From assembly GCA_965243695.1 (NCBI GenBank), contig CBDEWC010000045.1:124001-188000 (forward strand): a stretch of 64,000 nucleotides of DNA, read 5' to 3'. Position numbers and translations under genes: made by a program. The notes under the pieces were generated by a model. The model was not told the DNA's origin. It worked only from the letters and a program-made list of their open reading frames with translations, and ran no database searches. The stretch comes from JAKVCB01 sp965243695. GTDB taxonomy: Bacteria; Planctomycetota; Planctomycetia; Pirellulales; Lacipirellulaceae. How positions within the stretch are numbered: position 1 is the first letter of the stretch; every line of letters starts with the position of its first letter. This document shows positions 1-8,953 of the stretch, piece after piece.

Positions 1-1597
1 TAACTGTGACTCCGTCGAATCCGAAGGTGTTGTCCAGGGCCAGCGAGGCACCCGAACTAATATCGATTGTTGTGTTGGCCAGGGCATTGATCGGAGCGGT
101 CCAGTGGTGCTCTCCTCCGGTGACAACCAGTTGTGGGTCCACCGAATCGGTGTGCAGTTCCAGTGGGCCAGATCCGACCAGGGAATACGAACTGGCCCCA
201 TCGAGGTGAATCTGTTGAACCGTCTGGGGCTGATCCATCTGCACGACCATACTTGTCCCACTGCTACCCGCAAAACGGACTGTCACATCATTTCCTTCTG
301 GAACACCGGTGGGAGACCACTCTTCGGGAGCCACCCAATGGTCAAAGGAACTACCTGTCCAGGTGAAATCGGTTGCGGTTGCCATAACCGACAGCGGCAT
401 TGTGTGAACAAATTTTCCGGAGAACAAGTAAAGGCTATCGGCTTCTCGTGTGACGCTCACTGGTCCATCGTCGCCCGTGCCCCAATTGGCATACCCCCTC
501 GGATCTCGTTGAAAATTTTTAAAATCGGTCGTTTTGCTGTAGATAATGTGCGGATGCGAGTGCTCCGCCCACGCCACCAGGTACTCATCCTCGCCAGATC
601 CGTTTTCTCCCAGATAGCCGATGAACTTAGGCCGGTACTCACTGGTGTCGACGGTCCACGATTTCCCTGGGGCAATCACCGGATTCTCTGGAAAGTAATC
701 CCAGGTTCTGCCGTCGTCGGACGTCCCGAATCCCACCGTGGGACCGCCTGTTATTGGGGTACCGCGCAAAAACGCCAGCCACTGCCCGTCCGGAAGGCGC
801 CCAATGGCGTGGTAACTCGACTGGCTCTCCATCCAGGCCTCATCCGTTGTAGGCAGCACCGGGACGATGCCGTGCGCGCTGACTCTTGACCACGCGGGAT
901 CTTCCAACAACGTCCAGTTGTGCGAAGATAAATCTGGAGTGGTAGCCAAAGCGGTCATCTGGTGCCCCATCCCTGGGTTGCTGGCACTCCACGATTCGCC
1001 CGGTGGTTCCCCGGCGCCGCCCCAGTAGTGGTTGTAGTAGTGAAAGTACATGAACCACAGGTCTTCGTCCTCGTTCCAAACAACAGAGGGACTTGAATAG
1101 TGACCTATCCAGTCCACCGGCGTGCCGCCCGGGCGATAAAGAGGGTTGACCAGGACCTGGCTGTCTGTCCAGCCAGACCCCAAAACCTCATGCGCAATAG
1201 AAGGTTTTGTGTATGGACCTGTGATCGAGTTGGCAACCGCAGCACCAATCCCAGAGGTGGGGTCGTGGTGGGCGTAGTAGAGGTAATACTTGCCATCGGG
1301 ATTCAGTCCGCGGGTGTTCTTGACCATCGCGGGAAATCCCAACGACTCGTGCCCGCCTGACGGCCAGCTGGAGTTTCCTAACGTGCTGTGCTCCCAGTTC
1401 TGGGTCTGCCACAGGATCTGGGTTGAGGAAACCACCTCCAATGGCAAGTCCCCGTCCAGGTCCGACAGATCCACCACCTGTAGGTTGTTGTCGAGGATTG
1501 CCTGGGATACCACCTCTTTGGAATGGCACAACACCACCACAAAGAGGATCACAAAAGCAATCGCAGGTCGCCAGCCTTGTGTGTGACTCGAAAACAT
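1..1597 (-). CDS. Secreted GH43-like beta-propeller protein (3' part beyond left edge)
   Basis: The frame is open without a stop from about 1648 to base 1, so about 530 residues are visible and the C-terminus lies outside the window. The ATG at 1597 opens a classical signal peptide (hydrophobic AIAFVILFVVVL, cleavage near VVSQA). An in-frame ATG at 1648 would add 17 residues; neither has a strong ribosome binding site. Residues about 60-400 contain propeller-blade motifs of the GH43/GH32 type (GKYYLYYAHH, SITGPY, EDLWFMYFHYY, DEYLVAWAEHSHPHIIYS). The last visible part (VTVRFAG, QTVQQIHLDG, LVVTGGEHHW) looks like the beta-strand repeats of planctomycete autotransporter or dockerin-type C-termini. 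A role in extracellular polysaccharide breakdown is inferred; the substrate is unknown and I did not assign catalytic residues. Confidence 0.72.
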   Translation of the reverse strand, partial: MFSSHTQGWRPAIAFVILFVVVLCHSKEVVSQAILDNNLQVVDLSDLDGDLPLEVVSSTQILWQTQNWEHSTLGNSSWPSGGHESLGFPAMVKNTRGLNPDGKYYLYYAHHDPTSGIGAAVANSITGPYTKPSIAHEVLGSGWTDSQVLVNPLYRPGGTPVDWIGHYSSPSVVWNEDEDLWFMYFHYYNHYWGGAGEPPGESWSASNPGMGHQMTALATTPDLSSHNWTLLEDPAWSRVSAHGIVPVLPTTDEAWMESQSSYHAIGRLPDGQWLAFLRGTPITGGPTVGFGTSDDGRTWDYFPENPVIAPGKSWTVDTSEYRPKFIGYLGENGSGEDEYLVAWAEHSHPHIIYSKTTDFKNFQRDPRGYANWGTGDDGPVSVTREADSLYLFSGKFVHTMPLSVMATATDFTWTGSSFDHWVAPEEWSPTGVPEGNDVTVRFAGSSGTSMVVQMDQPQTVQQIHLDGASSYSLVGSGPLELHTDSVDPQLVVTGGEHHWTAPINALANTTIDISSGASLALDNTFGFDGVTV

Positions 1598-1648
1598 GGT
1601 CGCCCAAAACAGAGTCGCCCAAAACAAACAATATGCCGCAAACTGCAT

Positions 1649-2067
1649 TATACATGGATTTCTCCACAGACCGTCGATATTATTCACTATCCTTTCGGTC
1701 ATGATTTCCGGCAAAGGCTCCGGCACATTTCCGTCTCCCAGGAACATGCAAGACCTGCCTCCCTTTGGGGCGGTTCAACGTTTCTGCCCGTGGCTGGTTT
1801 GATGTCAACCTGCACCTGTGAATCTGTCGACGGGCGACCCACCCAAACCTGACCTCGACGACCTGCGTAACGATATCCCTTGCCAACGCTTGGTGAATAT
1901 TCAAAATAGGGAAGGGTCCAGAAAACCAACTGGCCACCCCAGAAAACAATTTTCAGTTCCGTTTCCCAAATAGCACCAGAGACTTACAGAAAGTTTTTTG
2001 GGGGGGGATGGACAAGCTCGGTTCCTTTGCAATCCGCCTGGCGGTCCGTTTCACCTAGAATGCAAAC
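1649..2067. other. Intergenic region between divergent genes
   Basis: This stretch of about 420 bases lies between the leftward propeller gene and the rightward DUF58 gene, so it should hold both promoters. No convincing coding frame is seen. Notable points are a T6G9 homopolymer stretch near 1995 and a TAGAAT box just before the DUF58 start, for which I could not place a matching -35 element. Confidence 0.5.
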
Positions 2068-2961
2068 ATGGCCAAGATCACCGATTCGGAACTCCTCTCT
2101 CCCGACCTAATGGCTCAGCTGGAACGCCTGGAGTTGGTGACCCGGAAAATTTTCCGAGGTCGCCTGAAGGGTGAACGGCGCAGCAAGCGTAAGGGTCAAA
2201 GTGTCGAGTTTGCCGACTTTCGTAATTATGTAGCGGGCGATGACCTCCGTACGCTTGACTGGAATCTTTACGCGCGTCTCGACAAGCTGATCATCAAGCT
2301 TTTTCTCGAAGAAGAAGATCTTCACTTTTACACGCTCATCGACGCCAGTAGGTCGATGGATTTCGGCACTCCAACCAAGCTGGCCTATGCAAAACAGTTA
2401 GCAGCATCGCTCGGCTTCGTGGGGTTGATTCGGGCTGACCGGGTGTGCATGGAGACCTTAGGCCAGGGTCCTCAGCAGCGTGGGCCCACTCTCCGGGGGA
2501 GAAAGAGTGTGTGGCGGATGCTCGAACATTTAGACACGATCGAAGCTGGTGAAACCACCCATCTGGCCGAAGGTGTGCGAAACTTTGCCACCCGCAACTC
2601 GGGACGTGGGATTGTCGTTTTGATTTCTGACCTCATGGACAAAGAAGGCTATGAGCCGGCGCTACGTTTCCTTGCCTCCCAGCAAATGGATACCTTTGTG
2701 ATCCACGTACTCAGCCAGGAAGAGTTGGAACCTGACGTCACCGGCGATTTAAAACTGCTTGACTGCGAGGATCGGGATGAAGCTGAAATCACCGTCAGCG
2801 GGCCTTTGCTCTCACGCTACCAGGAAACACTCAATGCGTTTGTCGGTGGTGCTCAGAAGTTTTGTTCTCGGCGCGGCATGAATTATCTGCTGACCAATAA
2901 TCAAACACCTGTGGAAGAGCTGATCGCAACCTATCTCCGGCAACGAGGATTGGTACGATGA
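2068..2961 (+). CDS. DUF58 domain protein
   Basis: This is a full-length 297-residue DUF58 protein. The family motif region RNYVAGDDLRTLDWNLYAR is at about residues 51-69, followed by a VWA-like fold with the MIDAS-type motif DASRSMD (about 92-98). Such proteins usually sit beside MoxR AAA+ ATPases and BatA-type VWA proteins and are thought to act in assembly or chaperoning of secreted or membrane complexes. The stop codon overlaps the ATG of the next gene (ATGA), so the two are translationally coupled. No moxR gene lies upstream; the previous gene is divergent and unrelated. The exact role is unknown. Confidence 0.88.
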   Translation: MAKITDSELLSPDLMAQLERLELVTRKIFRGRLKGERRSKRKGQSVEFADFRNYVAGDDLRTLDWNLYARLDKLIIKLFLEEEDLHFYTLIDASRSMDFGTPTKLAYAKQLAASLGFVGLIRADRVCMETLGQGPQQRGPTLRGRKSVWRMLEHLDTIEAGETTHLAEGVRNFATRNSGRGIVVLISDLMDKEGYEPALRFLASQQMDTFVIHVLSQEELEPDVTGDLKLLDCEDRDEAEITVSGPLLSRYQETLNAFVGGAQKFCSRRGMNYLLTNNQTPVEELIATYLRQRGLVR

Positions 2962-5073
2962 TTATCGTGGCTCAAGTTGTCGATAGCCTGTTTCGCAACA
3001 CGCTTGCGCCGTGGCAATGGGCAATTCTGGCCGCAATCCCTCCGGCAATCATCGCACTTTATTTTCTCAAACTCAAACGCAGTCCGCTGGAAGTCCCCCA
3101 GCACGTATCTCTGGAAAAAGTCGATCGAAGACCTCCACGTGAACAGCATGTGGCAACGGATGCGGAAAAACATTCTTTTGCTCCTGCAGTTATTGTTACT
3201 CGCTTTGATTGCGTGGGCTCTTTTAAGACCCGGTTGGCAGGGAACCCAACTCGCCGGCCAGCGTTTTATTTTTGTGATTGACAACTCGGCCAGTATGCAA
3301 GCCACGGATGTACCGGGTGCCGAAAACCGTCTCGCGGCGGCCAAACAACAAGCAACTGCATTGATCGACCAGATGGACTCGGGCATGACCGGCATGATCA
3401 TCAGCTTTGCAAACACACCCCGGGTGATCCAGGAGTTCACGGACAATCGCAGGTTGCTCAAAGATCGCGTTGAGACTATCAAACCGACTTTCGCTCAAAC
3501 AAAGCTGAAAGGCGCTTTGGAACTGGCTGACGGACTGGCTAATCCAGGTCGTATCACCGTCCAGCAGGAAGGTATTGAAGTCGACGTCGTCGAGGCCCAG
3601 GAGGCAACTCTATTTATCTTCAGCGATGGCCGTTTTGAAGATGTGAAAGGGTTCTCGTTGGGCAACCTTAAACCGGTCTACGTTCCAATCGGCACCCATG
3701 CGGCCAACAACCTGGCGATCACCTCGTTCGCAACCCGTCGCAACGAATCGAGGCCAGAAGAACGACAAGCTTTTATTCAAATTACCAACTTTGCCCAACA
3801 ACCTCATGAGGTTGTTGTCGAACTCTCTCTCAATGGACAGTTCCTTGATGCGCAAGGTATTGAGGTCGATGCAGGCCAGACAACCGGGCTTGTATTTCCC
3901 CTTGCCGACATTTCAACAGGAGCGCTCCAGGCCAATCTGAGCTACGAAATTTCCGCTGAGAAAAAGCAGGATGCGCTCTCGCTGGATGACCGCGCCTACG
4001 CTGCCCTGAATAACGCGAATCCGGGACGCATCTTATTGGTTTCCCCAGGAAATCCCGCACTTCATGCTGCATTGGCCACACAGCGTACTGGTCGTCTGGC
4101 AAGTTTTGAGTGGAAAGAACCAGGTTTCCTTGAAACCGACGAGTATCAACACCTGGCAAAAACTGGCGAATACGGGCTGGTGATTTTTGATCAATGTGCC
4201 CCGCGCAGAATGCCTCGAGCTAATACTTTGTTCATCGGCCGTACTCCACCCGAGTCCGCCTGGCAGAAAGCTCGAACAAGTGATGCAGACGAAACAGCTG
4301 AAAATAATCCGCAACCGCTGGTTACGGACAAACACGTTTCGGTTCCAGCCATCATCGACTGGAACCGGGCTCACCCACTGATGGCCCACGTCGAGCTAGG
4401 AAACGTCGCAATCATGGATAGTACCGTAATCACCCCGCCTGCCGGTGGCGATATCCTCATTGATTCGACGGCAGGACCGCTTGCTGCCATTGCGCCCCGC
4501 GACCAGTTTCAGGATGTCGTGCTTGGTTTTGAATTGATTGGCCATAACGAGCAACAAGAAACGACCGTCAACACCAACTGGCCACGCATGCACAGTTTTC
4601 CGACCTTTTGGTTCAATGCCATCGAGTATTTGGCCGGCGCCTCACAAACAGAAGGAACCGAGAGCGTGTCGCCCGGCAGGTCCATCGAGCTGAAAGCCTT
4701 GGGCAACCCAGCGCAGTTGGCCATTCAAACCCCAGCCGGACAAAAACAGACCGTCCGTCGCAGTACTCATGACATGTTTCTATTTCACGATACCCGGCAA
4801 CCTGGCATCTACGAAGTTTCTGAGGGGAATCAGGTCTCGCAACGATTCGCGGTGAACCTCTTTGACCGCAATGAGAGCGACATTCGTGTGACTCCGTCCC
4901 AGGATTCGACTGCGGACAACCTGGCGGCGGACATTCATATCGGCAACGTCGACATCGCCGCGATGACTAGTGGCACAACATCGCGCAAAGAATTCTGGCA
5001 GCCAATATTGGTCGTCGCCCTGGTCGTACTACTGGTCGAATGGTACGTCTATAATCGTCGAGTCCACCTTTAG
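2958..5073 (+). CDS. BatA/VWA domain membrane protein, frame-disrupted
   Basis: Family logic needs two frames. From ATG 2958 (overlapping the DUF58 stop) the sequence reads a typical BatA N-terminus, LAPWQWAILAAIPPAIIALY then LKLKRSPLEVP. The expected continuation STYLWKKSIEDLHVNS is one base further on and runs to 5073. The switch falls in a C5 run at 3095-3099; four Cs would give one continuous frame of about 705 residues. The body has a second membrane helix (NILLLLQLLLLALIAWALL), a VWA domain with MIDAS FVIDNSASM, a beta-rich middle (residues about 240-640) and a C-terminal membrane helix before a short basic tail. It is probably a membrane partner of the DUF58 protein. The disruption is either a sequencing error, a real mutation or, less likely, programmed +1 slippage at CCC-C. 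Confidence 0.8.
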
Positions 5074-5158
5074 GCACAACACATAGAACCCGCGCAGCCT
5101 CTCCCGCAGAGCCCAATCCCTTAAAGCTCCAGCCTGGCAAAATTGACCATCACGCATC

Positions 5159-6352
5159 TCATGTGGCTTCGTCAGTTGTTTTGCCACGCAATGTCAAAAG
5201 AGCGACTTCTGCAGGACAATTCCAACGGAACGGGGTGAGCTCCCCTGCTCCACGACTGACGTGCAATATGGTCTGGTTAGACTGAAAGACGCCCGCAGCA
5301 TATCGAGTTCCGTACCGACTGGGAGCCAACACGGCGCCAACCAACGGAAAACAAATCTGTCCCCCATGGCAATGCCCGGCCAGCATCAAGTCGATGTGTT
5401 GCTGTTGTGCCCAACGAAACAGGTCGGGGGTGTGTGCCAATAGAATGCGAACTGGAAGACCATCCTCGTCATGCCGTGGACACTCGGTAAGATCAACCGT
5501 CCGGTGATACCACGGCAGTTCGTTCCCAGCCAACATAACCGGAGTCTCACGAATTATGCGGTCATCCTGCCTGCCACCCAGGTCATGCAACCCCTTCGCT
5601 GTCAACGCCGACCGCAACTCGCCCTCGTCGACATTCAGATCGTGATTTCCCAGGACAAAAAAAACACCGTGTGCAGCTCGCAACTGACCAATCGTGTCAC
5701 CAATCCAGTCGATACAAGATGGGCACTCAACCAGGTCGCCAGTCAGAGCAATGATGTCCGGTTCCCACTGGTTAACACGTTTGACAACCTCGCTGAAATA
5801 AGACTTGGCGATTCGTCCCGACATGTGAAAATCGCTGAGGTGGGCAATTTTGATTCCGGCACGTTTATCTTGGAGACGCGGGATTAAGATTTGCTTTTCG
5901 TGAAACCGGGGCATCCCGATTTGGTTACCTGGCAAGCATCCCAATAGCCTGGGAAATCCCGGAGCCGTGAGGGGCTCCGGGAGATGTTTACGAATGTCAA
6001 CAACCTTGGTGTGATTGGTGAGTAATCCACCCCGATTTTCTGAATGGAGTTTGATCCAAGTTTTGTGAAAAATGGCTGCCACAAGCAGCACGTTCATGAG
6101 AACAATCCAGCCCCAGACAACACTCAGGATGCCATCCCAAGGTCCGGTCCAAGCATACGTTCCTCGCTTCCAAAAGATACCAACTACAATCAGTGGCAAG
6201 GCAACAAGTGCTATTCCAATGAATTTAGTCAGGCTGTCAATCAACAACCGATTCCACGGAAGCGCGTGGAGTCGACCCAAGAGGATACCCCAGAAGACAA
6301 CGTGTCCACAAAATCCAAAGATTAACAGGGGAATTGCAAGACCAAGAGTCAT
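5159..6352 (-). CDS. Membrane-anchored metallophosphoesterase
   Basis: The protein has 397 residues from the ATG at 6352; an upstream in-frame TTG at 6400 is less likely. Three or four hydrophobic helices occupy residues 1-100 and anchor a YaeI/YkoQ-like calcineurin phosphoesterase domain. All dinuclear metal motifs are present: DFH (about 174-176), GDLVE (about 205), GNHD (about 235-238) and GHCHGG (about 326-331). By family the domain hydrolyses phosphoester or pyrophosphate bonds, sometimes of lipid precursors; the substrate here is unknown. The gene converges on the VWA gene with an 85-base gap. Confidence 0.85.
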   Translation of the reverse strand: MTLGLAIPLLIFGFCGHVVFWGILLGRLHALPWNRLLIDSLTKFIGIALVALPLIVVGIFWKRGTYAWTGPWDGILSVVWGWIVLMNVLLVAAIFHKTWIKLHSENRGGLLTNHTKVVDIRKHLPEPLTAPGFPRLLGCLPGNQIGMPRFHEKQILIPRLQDKRAGIKIAHLSDFHMSGRIAKSYFSEVVKRVNQWEPDIIALTGDLVECPSCIDWIGDTIGQLRAAHGVFFVLGNHDLNVDEGELRSALTAKGLHDLGGRQDDRIIRETPVMLAGNELPWYHRTVDLTECPRHDEDGLPVRILLAHTPDLFRWAQQQHIDLMLAGHCHGGQICFPLVGAVLAPSRYGTRYAAGVFQSNQTILHVSRGAGELTPFRWNCPAEVALLTLRGKTTDEAT

Positions 6353-6442
6353 CGCAAGGTAAAGCTTGCTCGAAAATGTTTCTACGTTGAACGAATCCAA
6401 GCCTGAGTCAATCGCAAATTGAACCGTGCTGAGATTCCCTGG

Positions 6443-8215
6443 TTACAGTGCTTCTTGATTGACAATTTGCTGGACCGTCTCCAGAAGCTGGTCAAGTCGG
6501 AAAGGTTTGTAAAGAACCGCTTTGAGCCCAGCCTGACGAGCTTTGACAATCGAGTGTCCCGGGTCATACCCGAAAGCAGTCATTAACACCAAGGGCACAT
6601 TTTCAAGAATGCTGTTTAAATTCACCAAAAGATCATAACCCGACATGTCCGGGAGACGAATGTCGGCAATAATAATATCGTAACGCTGGTTTTCCTCCAG
6701 GTTTCGGACCATGAAGCGAGCTTCGCTACCATCATGTGCCGTTTCCACAATGCATTGATATCGCTCTAACAAGGCATGCGCTGCGCTACGAACGGACTCA
6801 TCGGCATCAACGACAAGAACCCGTTTCCCAACTAATTCCGGGCGTTGCTCAACCCGCACCGCTGCTGGCTGAGCCTCAACGGGTGCCATCGACTGCCCAA
6901 CCTTCTGAATCACCTGCTTGATATCACGTGCTCCGCGGAGAATCCGCTGCAGCCGCTCCACAACATCGGGCTCGTGGCCAATGTATCGCTCCATGACGTT
7001 GACGGCATCGTTCAAGATCGTATCGACTGGCAATGCCACTGCACTGTGGATTGCTTCGACGCTTGCAGCCGCGGTACTCGCCCGCTCGGCAGCTAACAAC
7101 TCAAGCGTATTCAGGGCAGCCGAAACATCACGGGTAAAAATCTCCAGAAACTGCAAATCGCTTTCAGAAAAAGCCCCTGGCTCCGGACTTTCAACGTTGA
7201 AGGTACCAATCACTTGATCATGCTGCATGATCGGTACGGTCAGCGAACTTCGGGCATCTTTGGCACCCTCAAGATAAAGTGGATCCTCACTCGTGTCCTC
7301 ACAAAGGTAACTCTTACCCGTAGCGGCTACGAACCCGGTAACCCCGTTGTCGGTGGGTTTGGCGAATAATTGACGGTGCTCTGCCTCTTGCTTCATTCCC
7401 ACGGCCAGCAGTTGGTCCAAAACTCCATCTGCCTGATTGAGCATTCGGATCTCAACCATGTCAAATTGCATCACGTCTTGAGTGCAATGAAGGATGTTTG
7501 ACTTGAGTAACTCAATCCTTTGCTCAACATCCAGGTTGTCCACTTCATCTGCCGTCAAATCTGCCAGTTCGATACCAGCCTGGTGAATGGCAGCTAGTTT
7601 TTGTTGCTGTAGCATTTCTTCGGTTACATCCCGAATTGTCACGATTAAGTGACGTGGAGATCCAACCTTGGTAATGACCGGTGCTGCATGAACTTGATAG
7701 AAGGTGCTGTCACCACAGCGAAGTGTCGACGCACTCGGGCTTCCGCTCGAAAGTGCTGTATGCAATGGGCAAAAATCGGGCCCCAAAATCTCCGGACTTC
7801 CCAGGACGGAATAAAAGTTCGTGCCCGCGATCTCCGACATTCCTGTCCACTCTCGCAGTCGTCCATTGCCCCAGATAACGATGTTGTCGGCGTCTAACAA
7901 TACAACACCATCTGGCATTTCTTGTAGAATTTGTTCGTTCTGAACAAGCCGTCCAATGTCCACTGCGTCAGAAAAATGCTCGACGTCAGCGTACACACCC
8001 ACGTAGTCACCGCCGGTCAGTAGAGCCAACGCATGCACCGGTGTAGCGACCTTCACAAGTGCAACACCGCTCCCGAGCCGACGCTGAAGATCAGTGGTAT
8101 CATCGTGCGCACCACCGAGATAGAGAATCTTCGGTAGCGAATCCGCCTCTTTTGCCACCGGCGTAGGAGCCAGTCCGTGGGATGCAGTGGGTTCGGGCAC
8201 CGTTTGGCTCCGCAT
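6443..8215 (-). CDS. PAS-GAF-receiver signalling protein without kinase ATPase domain
   Basis: The protein has 590 residues from the ATG at 8215 (a GTG two codons upstream is possible). In order: a receiver-like N-terminal segment (KILYLGGAHDD), a PAS domain (residues about 90-205, GVVLLDADNIVIWGNGRL), a GAF domain (about 225-390, with TDNGVTGFVAATG), a helical segment resembling a HisKA dimerisation domain (about 400-455), and a C-terminal receiver domain (about 470-590) with acceptor Asp in IIIADIRLPDMSGYD, switch Thr in LMTAFG and Lys in VLYKPF. No HATPase_c domain follows the helical segment, so it cannot phosphorylate itself. It is probably a sensor/adaptor acting with a separate kinase. 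No partner kinase is adjacent. Confidence 0.82.
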   Translation of the reverse strand: MRSQTVPEPTASHGLAPTPVAKEADSLPKILYLGGAHDDTTDLQRRLGSGVALVKVATPVHALALLTGGDYVGVYADVEHFSDAVDIGRLVQNEQILQEMPDGVVLLDADNIVIWGNGRLREWTGMSEIAGTNFYSVLGSPEILGPDFCPLHTALSSGSPSASTLRCGDSTFYQVHAAPVITKVGSPRHLIVTIRDVTEEMLQQQKLAAIHQAGIELADLTADEVDNLDVEQRIELLKSNILHCTQDVMQFDMVEIRMLNQADGVLDQLLAVGMKQEAEHRQLFAKPTDNGVTGFVAATGKSYLCEDTSEDPLYLEGAKDARSSLTVPIMQHDQVIGTFNVESPEPGAFSESDLQFLEIFTRDVSAALNTLELLAAERASTAAASVEAIHSAVALPVDTILNDAVNVMERYIGHEPDVVERLQRILRGARDIKQVIQKVGQSMAPVEAQPAAVRVEQRPELVGKRVLVVDADESVRSAAHALLERYQCIVETAHDGSEARFMVRNLEENQRYDIIIADIRLPDMSGYDLLVNLNSILENVPLVLMTAFGYDPGHSIVKARQAGLKAVLYKPFRLDQLLETVQQIVNQEAL

Positions 8216-8221
8216 GGGCAC

Positions 8222-8840
8222 CGAGGGGATTTGTCCCGTTAACAGTGCACAGTTTGATAGAGAGTACGGTCGGAGTGCCTTATTCTGTTACTCGCAACGT
8301 GTTACCGGATTATAAGTTGCTACCAAAAAAGCAACAACCATTAACTGGTAATAGAAGACATATTTACCTACTTTTGATGTCGGCCTGCCACCCGACCTCT
8401 TCTTGGAAATTCACGGAGGCCGACTACATCCAGATCAACCTCTCCCTTCCAACTCATCTGAATAAATAGCTCAACAGGACCTCCCATGCCAAACGGCCAA
8501 CCATGTGCTTCTCAACGGATTCATTGCTGCAAGACCGTGAAACGGCGGTTTCTCCATAAAACCCAACCACTTATCAACAAGGTCGCTGCCGTGTGGCCAG
8601 TTCTCAGCCATCCCCATACCGGCTCCACTCTCCAGCTTGAACCACTAATGCTTCAAACCTATAGATCCTGATTACTCCCTATAAGTGGCTTATTTGCGCT
8701 GTTGCTACCCCACTTGCAATCGTTGCATTCTAAGTTGCCAGAAACTACCATGAAGCAATCGGCCGGCACCAGGAAATCTGTCTAAGTTTAGCGATTCAGG
8801 CGCCTTTGCGACCGGTGATGTTCAATGGCTGCAAACAAGC
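8222..8840. other. Long intergenic region without a recognisable gene
   Basis: About 620 bases lie between the divergent GAF-receiver gene and the acidic repeat protein. Short open frames exist (for example 8486-8671) but none shows a family motif, a ribosome binding site or a plausible protein composition. The region probably holds the promoters of both genes; it ends in the tandem repeat at 8841. Confidence 0.4.
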
Positions 8841-8921
8841 AATTACGCCATACAACAAATTAGCCATACAACAAATTAGCCATACAACAAATTAGCCACA
8901 CTACGAATTAGCCATACAACG
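8841..8921. repeat. Tandem repeat, 16-bp unit x5
   Basis: There are five head-to-tail copies of AATTAGCCATACAACA: 8841-8857 (17 bases, one extra base), 8858-8873, 8874-8889, 8890-8905 (diverged) and 8906-8921. Copies two and three are identical. The array ends 32 bases before the start codon of the acidic repeat protein, so it lies in its promoter or 5' leader. Confidence 0.92.
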
Positions 8922-8953
8922 GATCCAGCCTTTCGGTTGACAGGAGCAAGAAG

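Noticed and set aside
104..889. A 261-codon plus-strand frame at the left edge
   Set aside because: It lies antisense to the secreted propeller gene, whose minus frame has a signal peptide and propeller motifs; the plus product has random-looking composition.
8841..8921. CRISPR array
   Set aside because: The 16-bp units are head to tail with no spacers between them, so this is a simple tandem repeat; the same holds for 13839-13914.
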